NCBI GenBank assembly: GCA_947489325.1
Contig: CANLDA010000024.1
Location: 1-40,374, forward strand
Length of the DNA: 40,374 nucleotides
Reading direction: 5' to 3'
DNA from: an uncultured Paracoccaceae bacterium
Lineage (GTDB): Bacteria > Pseudomonadota > Alphaproteobacteria > Rhodobacterales > Rhodobacteraceae
Each line of letters opens with the position of its first letter. The stretch's first letter is position 1. The notes beneath the pieces are model-generated. The model saw nothing but the letters and a program-made list of their open reading frames with translations, did not search any database and had not been told where the DNA came from. Positions 34,528 to 40,374 of this stretch are shown here, in pieces. The translations under genes were made by a program, and so were the position numbers.

Positions 34528-35235
34528 TTAGCGACGACCGCCTGCACCGCGAGGTGCTGGGCCATCCTGGAGTTCCTGTGCCTTACGATCACGCGCGGCT
34601 GGATCATGTTCCATGATCTCGCCTTTGAAGATCCAAACCTTGATACCAATGATCCCATAAGGAGTCATTGCTTCGGTTGGAGCGTAGTCGATGTCTGCAC
34701 GCAAAGTGTGAAGCGGCACGCGGCCCTCACGATACCATTCGGTACGCGCGATTTCAGCACCACCCAGACGACCAGCGACGTTCACCTTGATACCCAAGGC
34801 GCCCATGCGCATAGCATTCTGTACGGCGCGCTTCATTGCACGACGGAAAGATACACGACGTTCCAGCTGTTGAGCGATGGACTCACCAACCAGTGCGGCA
34901 TCAAGTTCTGGCTTACGCACTTCAACGATGTTGAGGTGCAGCTCGCTGTCAGTCATGTTGGCAATTTTCTTGCGCAGAGTTTCAATGTCTGCGCCTTTCT
35001 TGCCGATGATGACACCAGGACGTGCTGTGTGGATCGTAACGCGGCACTTTTTGTGCGGACGTTCGATGATCACACGGGCGATACCGGCTTGTTTGCACTC
35101 GTTCTTGATAAACTCGCGGATTTTCAGGTCTTCCAGAAGAAGGTTCCCGTAATCTTTGGTATCTGCATACCAGCGACTGTCCCAAGTACGGTTGACCTGC
35201 AGACGCATGCCGATCGGATTGACTTTATGTCCCAT
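34528..35235 (-). CDS. rpsC: 30S ribosomal protein S3
   Basis: The 235-residue protein starts [25 protein letters not shown] domain follows ([25 protein letters not shown]), and the C-terminal S3 domain has [26 protein letters not shown] and [13 protein letters not shown]. The first base of its ATG is also the last base of the rplV stop codon. Confidence 0.97.
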   Translation of the reverse strand: MGHKVNPIGMRLQVNRTWDSRWYADTKDYGNLLLEDLKIREFIKNECKQAGIARVIIERPHKKCRVTIHTARPGVIIGKKGADIETLRKKIANMTDSELHLNIVEVRKPELDAALVGESIAQQLERRVSFRRAMKRAVQNAMRMGALGIKVNVAGRLGGAEIARTEWYREGRVPLHTLRADIDYAPTEAMTPYGIIGIKVWIFKGEIMEHDPAARDRKAQELQDGPAPRGAGGRR

Positions 35236-35615
35236 TAGGCTTGCTCCTCAACTTGACGCACTTTGATAGTGATCTCCGAGAACGGCTTGACGATCTTGCC
35301 GAAACGGCCACGAGCACGTGGACGACCACGTTTCATGATCAGGTTCTTACCAACATAAGCCTCGGCGACGATCAGTTCATCGACGTCCAGGTTATGGTTG
35401 TTCTCGGCGTTGGCGATTGCGGACTGAAGGCATTTCTTCACGTCTGCTGCGATACGCTTGTTAGAGAAAGTCAGGTCGATCAGAGCCTTCTCGACTTTCT
35501 TACCGCGGATCATCGCTGCAACCAGATTCAGTTTCTGCGGGCTGGTGCGAAGCATGCGCAGTTTTGCCATTGCTTCGTTGTCTGCCACGCGGCGGGGATT
35601 CTTTGCCTTGCCCAT
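35235..35615 (-). CDS. rplV: 50S ribosomal protein L22
   Basis: The 126-residue exit-tunnel protein has [48 protein letters not shown] and the tunnel-loop region [15 protein letters not shown]. It starts 3 bases after rpsS and overlaps rpsC by one base. Confidence 0.97.
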   Translation of the reverse strand: MGKAKNPRRVADNEAMAKLRMLRTSPQKLNLVAAMIRGKKVEKALIDLTFSNKRIAADVKKCLQSAIANAENNHNLDVDELIVAEAYVGKNLIMKRGRPRARGRFGKIVKPFSEITIKVRQVEEQA

Positions 35616-35618
35616 GAC

Positions 35619-35897
35619 TTACTTCCGCTTCGCTTTTTTGTCTGCGGCGTGACCATAATAGGTGCGAGTTGGTGAATACTCACCGAACTTTTGACCAATC
35701 ATGTCTTCCGAGACGTTGACGGGAACATGTTTCTTGCCGTTGTAGACGCCAAACGTCAGGCCCACAAACTGAGGCAAGATCGTTGAACGACGCGACCAGA
35801 TTTTGATGACATCTTTGCGGCCAGATTCGCGCGCTGCTTCGGCTTTCTTAAGCACGTAAGCATCGACAAATGGGCCTTTCCATACAGAGCGAGACAT
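35619..35897 (-). CDS. rpsS: 30S ribosomal protein S19
   Basis: The 92-residue protein [20 protein letters not shown] has [30 protein letters not shown] split over the middle, and [21 protein letters not shown] at the C-terminus. It is full length and 3 bases after rplB. Confidence 0.97.
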   Translation of the reverse strand: MSRSVWKGPFVDAYVLKKAEAARESGRKDVIKIWSRRSTILPQFVGLTFGVYNGKKHVPVNVSEDMIGQKFGEYSPTRTYYGHAADKKAKRK

Positions 35898-35900
35898 TGA

Positions 35901-36743
35901 TTAACGCCCCTTCTTCTTGGCGTGACGCGAGCGGATAATAAGCTTTTGCGACGCTTTGTTCTTGTTGCGGGTACGTGCACCTTTGGTCGGTTTACCCCAA
36001 GGAGTAACCGGGTGACGACCACCAGATGTGCGGCCTTCACCACCACCATGAGGGTGGTCGATCGGGTTCATCACGACACCACGAACCGATGGACGCACGC
36101 CTTTGTGGCGCATACGACCGGCTTTACCGTAGTTCTGGTTTGAGTTGTCAGGGTTGGACACGGCACCAACGGTGGCCATGCATTCCTGACGTACCATGCG
36201 CAGCTCGCCCGAGGACAAGCGGATCTGAGCGTAACCACCATCACGACCAACAAACTGTGCATATGTGCCGGCTGCACGAGCGATCTGACCGCCCTTACCT
36301 GCCTTCAGTTCGATGTTGTGAACAATGGTACCGATCGGCATGCCAGAGAACGGCATCGCGTTACCTGGTTTGATGTCAGCCTTTGCAGATGCGATGACCT
36401 TGTCACCAACTGCCAGACGCTGTGCGGCCAGGATATACGCCTGTTCGCCATCTTCATACTTGATCAATGCGATGAATGCAGTCCGGTTCGGGTCATATTC
36501 GATCCGCTCTACGGTTGCCGCAACATCAAGTTTGTTCCGTTTAAAATCAACGATCCGGTAGAGGCGTTTTGCTCCACCACCACGACGACGCGAGGTGATC
36601 CGTCCGGTGTTGTTCCGGCCGCCCGATTTTGTCAAACCCTCTGTGAGAGACTTGACAGGACGTCCTTTCCAAAGCTCCGAACGGTCGATCAGCACCAGCC
36701 CACGCTGGCCTGGCGTCGTCGGCTTATACGACTTAAGTGCCAT
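35901..36743 (-). CDS. rplB: 50S ribosomal protein L2
   Basis: The 280-residue peptidyl-transferase-region protein starts [20 protein letters not shown]; an in-frame ATG 33 bases upstream adds residues not found in L2. Blocks [26 protein letters not shown]-like [15 protein letters not shown] and [13 protein letters not shown], with the critical His, are present. It is the first ribosomal gene of this unit: rplW, rplD, rplC and rpsJ, which normally precede it, are not found upstream. Confidence 0.97.
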   Translation of the reverse strand: MALKSYKPTTPGQRGLVLIDRSELWKGRPVKSLTEGLTKSGGRNNTGRITSRRRGGGAKRLYRIVDFKRNKLDVAATVERIEYDPNRTAFIALIKYEDGEQAYILAAQRLAVGDKVIASAKADIKPGNAMPFSGMPIGTIVHNIELKAGKGGQIARAAGTYAQFVGRDGGYAQIRLSSGELRMVRQECMATVGAVSNPDNSNQNYGKAGRMRHKGVRPSVRGVVMNPIDHPHGGGEGRTSGGRHPVTPWGKPTKGARTRNKNKASQKLIIRSRHAKKKGR

Positions 36744-36797
36744 GCTTTCTGTCTTCCGTTTAGCAGTGCGAGGCATCAGCCCCGCTATGTTATAGCC

Positions 36798-36832
36798 CCC
36801 CGAAGGTGGCCAAATTATAAGGCCCCGAAGGT
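36798..36832 (-). promoter_or_regulatory. Repeated leader with candidate rplB promoter
   Basis: CCCCGAAGGT occurs twice, at 36798-36807 and 36823-36832 (25-base period). Each is followed on the minus strand by a -10-like element: TATAAT (complement of 36814-36819) and TATAAC (complement of about 36790-36795). A TTGGAA upstream of the first gives a long 19-base spacing. This may be the promoter of the rplB unit, about 70 bases before the start codon. Confidence 0.4.
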
Positions 36833-36852
36833 CCCCAATTCCAAAATCATGA

Positions 36853-36875
36853 GGCCCCGGAACGAATCCGAGGCC
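36853..36875 (-). terminator. Hairpin upstream of the rplB leader
   Basis: GGCCCCGGA (36853-36861) and TCCGAGGCC (36867-36875) pair with one mismatch around a 5-base loop. The minus-strand sequence after it is CTCATGATTTTGG, a weak T run. It may be the end of the unit that once lay upstream of rplB. The rest of 36877-37076 holds no recognisable gene. Confidence 0.4.
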
Positions 36876-37076
36876 ACAAGACTTGCGCGATGTAACAGGG
36901 ATGCAGGGGGCTGTCTATAGGATCAGCCATATTTCTTTGGCGTTCGAGGATCACACCGAACCTTGTCACGCGACTTTGGTTCGGGACAAAGTTTGCGATA
37001 TCGCACCCTTTCAATATGCGCACACCAAAGTGACTAAGTCTGAAGGTACTCCCGATTCAGGAGGGGACCAAGGATT

Positions 37077-37727
37077 TCAACCAAACAGATCCCGATATAC
37101 ACCCTCAGCAATTGTTCGTCTTCGAAACAGCCAATCCTCCATTCTTTCCAATTCGGCCTTTTGCGAGTTGCTTCGCCCATCGCGCCAAGTATAGGCCGAA
37201 TGGGAAGCCACGCTCGAATAAAGGGCTTCTTGCAAGTAAAACTTGCGTATCCCTTCCATTGTCCAGTGGGTCTGCCATTGTCGTCCGCGCCTTCGCAGTT
37301 TAGCCCCATAACGCTGATATATCCGCTGGCAAGCAGGGGACGGCTTGATTGCACCATGATCACGCAACAAACTGCCTCGCACCGGGTACAGTACCACAAG
37401 CGCGACACCACTTCCCCAAATTGAATCAGCAGGGCAGTAACGTCGCCCAAAATGTCGACTAGCGCCTCGTCGCAACCAAATATGGGTAACATCGCCCTGA
37501 TCGTCAGCTGGCAACGCTTCCAATGCATATCTGACATGCTCGGCATTTAGGGGGTGAAACCAATCCCTTGAAGGATTATCAACGCGAATAATGGGCGTTT
37601 CTTCAAACGCACCCGGTCGGCGAAAACTGTGCAGTCGCGCACGTATGTTATCTTCATCTCGATGCCCTTTGGCACCACCGTAATTGTCGCCGTAGGTCCG
37701 GCTCTTCTTCCATGGTGTATGTTGCAT
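37077..37727 (-). CDS. Hypothetical protein, possibly related to a zincin-like family
   Basis: The 216-residue frame contains a conserved-looking central part (IIRVDNPSRDWFHPL, ALEALPADDQGDVTHIWLRR, SGVALVVLYPVRG) and a helix IRKFYLQEALYSSVASHSAY. From memory, similar orphan proteins carry a HExGHH-type zinc motif at the last position (…YHEVGHH…); here it reads YSSVASHS, so any catalytic site is lost. There is no good ribosome site before the ATG. It may be a functional divergent protein or a decaying gene. It lies where rplW would be expected upstream of rplB. Confidence 0.5.
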   Translation of the reverse strand: MQHTPWKKSRTYGDNYGGAKGHRDEDNIRARLHSFRRPGAFEETPIIRVDNPSRDWFHPLNAEHVRYALEALPADDQGDVTHIWLRRGASRHFGRRYCPADSIWGSGVALVVLYPVRGSLLRDHGAIKPSPACQRIYQRYGAKLRRRGRQWQTHWTMEGIRKFYLQEALYSSVASHSAYTWRDGRSNSQKAELERMEDWLFRRRTIAEGVYRDLFG

Positions 37728-37978
37728 AATGTTGCCCAGAAATTCAAACAGCAGTTATCGGGCCACGAGTGACCCAACAGATAAACTCACTTGAATATTC
37801 AGACGTTTATGAAAAACACGATCCATTCCCTAAGATGTTGAAAACATAGCACCCTTTGGAATTTCAAACAACCCGAGGGCGTATTTTGGTTTCATCCTCA
37901 AACCAAACCCTGCCTCGCGGCATTGTTCCGGGGCAAATCATGTGACACTACACTGATGAGCGCTCTTTTCTTAGATTT

Positions 37979-38194
37979 TCAAGGTGTTGCTCTTGCGAAA
38001 ACACCTAAAACACTCACCACAACCAATGACACCACAAAACTTCCAAGGATCGTCAAATTGGTAAGCACTTTCAACACGCCTGGTAAAACGAAGAACACTA
38101 TCATCAAAAGGATAGTTCCGTTTGATCCATCGTCTGCACGATGTGCATCCGACCCTGCTGTATGAGTAGCAACTTCATCACATCCATTTACCAT
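37979..38194 (-). CDS. Small membrane protein of unknown function
   Basis: The 71-residue frame has a polar N-terminus (MVNGCDEVATHTAGSDAHRADD) and two adjoining hydrophobic stretches (ILLMIVFFVLPGVLKVL and ILGSFVVSLVVVSVLGVFA). AGGAAAGG lies about 8 bases before the ATG. No homologue was recognised, and short membrane frames can arise by chance. Confidence 0.4.
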   Translation of the reverse strand: MVNGCDEVATHTAGSDAHRADDGSNGTILLMIVFFVLPGVLKVLTNLTILGSFVVSLVVVSVLGVFARATP

Positions 38195-38228
38195 TCAACC
38201 CGCCTTTCCTCGCAGCAAATGATGCAAA

Positions 38229-38405
38229 TCACTTCTTATCGCGGGCCGCTTTTTCTTCTTTGGTCAACTTGTTGTTCCAAACGTTTTTGCTCAACCCCAA
38301 CTCGGGATTGGGTGGTTTGGTCTTGCCAACGCTGACTTTACCGCCTTTATTCAGGAATTCCTGAATAAGGGCATCGTCTGTGGTTTCTTTGGGAACATGT
38401 TTCAT
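38229..38405 (-). CDS. Small conserved-looking basic protein
   Basis: The 58-residue product MKHVPKETTDDALIQEFLNKGG continues with KVSVGKTKPPNPELGLSKNVWNN in pieces and ends KLTKEEKAARDKK. It is strongly polar with no membrane segment. It resembles short hypothetical proteins seen in many proteobacteria, by memory only. An in-frame GTG at 38432 is an alternative start; neither start has a strong ribosome site. Confidence 0.6.
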   Translation of the reverse strand: MKHVPKETTDDALIQEFLNKGGKVSVGKTKPPNPELGLSKNVWNNKLTKEEKAARDKK

Positions 38406-38432
38406 AGGTATGAGTCTATCCGCTCCAACCAC

Positions 38433-38751
38433 TCAACGCAACGGCAGCAATGCGGACTTTTCTGCCGTTGCCCTGCCGGGTGTTTGCTGACGCAGAAAAC
38501 CCTCACAGGTGCGGTACACTCATCTCTGCATTGTAACCGATTTCGCCAGACCGGTCATTCAAAGCCAGTCTGAGGCGTGAATCTCAAATCACATTTTTGC
38601 TGCGCGCAGATTCGACAATCGAGACGTTGGAATTACCAATTTTTTTGCCAGCGCAGTTATTGCTCGTGTAGAAACTGCTCGCATTGCGGAAATGTCGATT
38701 CAATGCCACAAGAAGTTAAGGTCCTGTTCTGAAAGAAAACGGGCCCGATCA
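38433..38751. other. Gene-free stretch with a perfect hairpin
   Basis: CAACGGCAG (38439-38447) and CTGCCGTTG (38462-38470) form a 9-pair stem with a 14-base loop upstream of the small basic protein. A 10-base palindrome CTGCGCGCAG lies near 38601. No ORF with coding character was seen. An A/T run (AATTTTTTT near 38638) adds to the low-GC feel of this junction region. Confidence 0.35.
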
Positions 38752-39234
38752 TCAGGTATCACGGCCTTCTTTGAAGCCAAAACCAGCGGCACCTGTGCGC
38801 ATGAGAATGAACATGATGGCCAGACAAAAAAGCACACCTGCGTTCACCAGAGCCGCAATCGCATAAAGCTCCGGCTTGATCCCGAAACGCAATGGCCCCC
38901 GGGCAACAGACGGCATGGTTGGCACAGCATCCAACGTATAGAATGAGATATCAAGATTGTTGAACGACAGGATAAAGGTCACAATGAAGGCACCAGGCAA
39001 AGCTGGCCAGATATTTGGCAGCGTGATTTCAAAGAACGTTCTAATGGGCCCCGCGCCGAAAACCATCGCAGCGTCGTCCAGTCTCCAGTTGTAGCGGAAA
39101 AGCTGTGTCGCGATGATGAGCATAGCGTAGGTGAACGCACGAACGGTGTTTGCAAAAACAGCGGAAATCAGATTGCCGGGAATTTCCAGAAAAGGCCCGT
39201 TCAAGATCAGGGTTGAAATTCCGATCAGCACAAA
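38752..39234 (-). pseudogene. 5'-truncated ABC transporter permease (polyamine/PotC-like)
   Basis: The retained part, about 160 residues from FVLIGISTLILNGPFLE to the C-terminus, carries the permease coupling motif (RLDDAAMVFGAGPIRTFFEITLPNIWPAL) and four hydrophobic helices, as in PotC/PotI-type permeases for spermidine, putrescine or related amines. The open frame continues to 39390, but the first 52 residues are encoded by DNA that reads as IS3 transposase on the other strand. The N-terminal half is therefore lost and replaced. No ATPase or binding-protein partner is adjacent. Confidence 0.75.
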
Positions 39235-39827
39235 GTCACGACCGATTGCGATCGCAAGTTCAACATCTCGCCAAATCTGCTGAATCGGGACTTCACTGCG
39301 GACAAACCCAACCAGAAATGGGCTGGTGACATCAGTTACATTTGGACGCGGGAGGGCTGGCTGTATCTGGCAGTGATTCTGGACTTGCATTCAAGACGCG
39401 TGATCGGTTGGGCCGTCAGCAATCGCATGAAGCGTGACTTGGCGATCCGGGCATTGAGGATGGCTATCGCGTTCCGCGCGCCACCAAAAGGCTGCATCCA
39501 TCACACCGACCGTGGCAGTCAATACTGCTCTCATGATTACCAGAAGATCTTACGCCAGCATGGCTTTAAGGTGTTCATGAGTGGCAAGGGAAATTGTTAC
39601 GACAATGCCGCAGTCGGAACTTTCTTCAAAACCATCAAGGCTGAACTGATCTGGCGGCAGTCATGGGAAACACGAAGACAGGCTGAGATGGCGATCTTCG
39701 AAAACATCAACGGATTCTACAATCCGCGCCGCCGACCCTCAGCACTGGGCTGGAAAAGTCCGATCGCTTTCGAACGGAAGGTGGCTTAAACGAGCACTTG
39801 GGGCGGCACAAAAGCGGGACAGGTCCA
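39216..39827 (+). mobile_element. IS3-family insertion sequence remnant (3' part with right end)
   Basis: The orfB reading frame is open from a stop at 39214-39216 to the TAA at 39787-39789. The rve integrase core reads DKPNQKWAGDISY, REGWLYLAVILDLHSRRV, IHHTDRGSQYCSHDYQ, MSGKGNCYDNAAVGTFFKT and the terminal FYNPRRRPSALGW. The first DDE Asp is in AGDIS, the second in HTDRG; the third position reads AAVGTFF, where relatives have AAVETFF, so the catalytic Glu is Gly here. The right inverted repeat ends AAGCGGGACAGGTCCA at 39827. The left end, orfA and the first half of orfB are missing, so it is inactive. Confidence 0.85.
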
Positions 39828-40168
39828 TAAGAGATGAAGGCGCTTGGGAAGACTGGGTTGTATATATTCTAGATGTGGTAACGGAAACCTCAAAAGTCAC
39901 TCTCGAACTAATAGAGGGAATCCGCACTCAAATGGCCCCATTCAAAAACATCATTCGAGACAAACATCACAAAATCTATTCTCAGGATTTGGTCAACAAT
40001 TTATTTCGGCATCCATATACAAGGATTGAGTTTGTCATGAACGAACTAGATGTCTCTAGGCCTACAGCAACATCTTACCTTGAGCGGCTTAGCCTAGATG
40101 AAGACTTGCTAATTGAGAAATACATCGAAGGAAGAAAGAAATTACTACATAAATCTGGCACTGGTTGA
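39828..40168 (+). pseudogene. C-terminal remnant of a Fic-family protein, cut by the IS3 element
   Basis: Directly after the IS right end the frame reads RDEGAWEDWVVYILDVV, then KVTLELIEGIRTQM, KIYSQDLVNNLFRHPYTRIEF and a winged-helix segment (ELDVSRPTATSYLERL…DEDLLIEKY), ending HKSGTG. This matches the C-terminal region of Fic/DOC AMP-transferase proteins of the type with a DNA-binding-like tail. The catalytic HPFxxGNGR motif would lie upstream and is gone. The segment is clearly more AT-rich than the rest of the window, suggesting foreign origin. Confidence 0.75.
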
Positions 40169-40210
40169 GCTGTTGTCAGGCGAAGAAAACAACCCTTAGA
40201 ACCAACCCCA

Positions 40211-40248
40211 AAAGGGCCGCTCGGATGAGTGGCCCTTTCTATCTTCTA
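40211..40248 (+). terminator. Terminator of the Fic gene remnant
   Basis: AAAGGGCCGCTC (40211-40222) pairs with GAGTGGCCCTTT (40227-40238), 12 pairs with one wobble, followed by CTATCTTCT on the plus strand. Confidence 0.75.
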
Positions 40249-40252
40249 AAAG

Positions 40253-40278
40253 AAAAAGCCGCCCTAAAAGGGCGGCTT
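40253..40278 (-). terminator. Terminator of tuf
   Basis: AAGCCGCCC (40256-40264) and GGGCGGCTT (40270-40278) form a perfect 9-pair stem with a 5-base loop; TTTTT follows on the minus strand (40253-40257). It lies 27 bases after the tuf stop, so tuf is not read through into rpsJ here. Confidence 0.88.
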
Positions 40279-40305
40279 CTCCATTTGACCATTCACTTGC
40301 GTGGA

Positions 40306-40374
40306 TTATTCTACGATTTTGGACACAACACCGGAACCAACTGTGCGGCCGCCTTCGCGGATCGCAAAGCGCAG
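40306..40374 (-). CDS. tuf: Elongation factor Tu, C-terminal 22 residues (partial)
   Basis: The minus-strand frame LRFAIREGGRTVGSGVVSKIVE followed by TAA (complement of 40306-40308) is the invariant end of EF-Tu domain 3. The 5' part lies outside the window. Bacteria of this group often have two tuf copies, one leading into rpsJ and one near secE-nusG; which copy this is cannot be told. Confidence 0.93.
   Translation of the reverse strand: MRFAIREGGRTVGSGVVSKIVE

Noticed and set aside
37034-37546. Alternative minus-strand frame overlapping the hypothetical gene at 37077-37727
   Set aside because: It is Cys/Trp-rich without domain character, while the other frame has conserved-looking blocks.
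38640-38760. Possible left end of the IS3 element (GGTCCTGTTCTG near 38720)
   Set aside because: Only a short match to the right-end sequence GGACAGGTCCA is seen, and the permease remnant lies between, so it does not form an element with the transposase.

Overview
The window looks like a chromosomal segment of a marine alphaproteobacterium of the Rhodobacteraceae (Roseobacter group). This is inferred from the hmuR/hmuSTUV-exbB-exbD-exbD-tonB heme locus, a Hint-domain secreted protein, a DUF1127 protein, a TIGR02466-type oxygenase, and ribosomal proteins of alphaproteobacterial type. No tRNA, rRNA or CRISPR array was seen.

Layout. 0-1.8 kb: the tail of a plus-strand gene, then a sulfatase/phosphonate monoester hydrolase-like gene. 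1.9-10.2 kb: a complete heme-uptake locus. The TonB-dependent receptor hmuR diverges from a nine-cistron, tightly coupled run (hmuS, T, U, V, exbB, exbD, a second exbD, tonB), with palindromes in the shared promoter region. 10.2-13.4 kb: a D-lactate dehydrogenase/glycolate oxidase-type flavoenzyme and a secreted gamma-glutamyltransferase. 13.5-18.2 kb: a capsule/Kdo module (kpsT, kpsE, kdsA, phosphohexomutase). 18.3-22.8 kb: nhaA, a Hint protein, an ArsR regulator with its ArsP-like permease, and a small lipoprotein. 23.0-26.6 kb: an M3 oligopeptidase, a decayed Cys/Met PLP-enzyme gene and a DUF1127 gene.

27.0-36.8 kb: ribosomal protein genes on the minus strand, in the order rplB-rpsS-rplV-rpsC-rplP, then a break, then rpmC-rpsQ-rplN-rplX-rplE-rpsN-rpsH-rplF-rplR-rpsE-rpmD. 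The break holds four non-ribosomal genes, including a cold-shock protein. It is bounded by a strong terminator after rplP and a good sigma70-type promoter before rpmC. Upstream of rplB the usual rpsJ-rplC-rplD-rplW are absent. In their place are about 3.5 kb of orphan and broken genes (a hypothetical protein, two very small ORFs, a truncated ABC permease, an IS3-family remnant and a Fic-protein remnant), followed by the 3' end of tuf.

Most notable points: the second ExbD of the heme operon has Asn where the proton-carrying Asp of ExbD should be, next to a normal ExbD; the S10-spc gene string is broken at two places; several structured intergenic regions lie inside the ribosomal cluster; and an ArsR-type operator palindrome overlaps its own start codon. 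All functional assignments rest on reading motifs and remembered family features; no database search was run.
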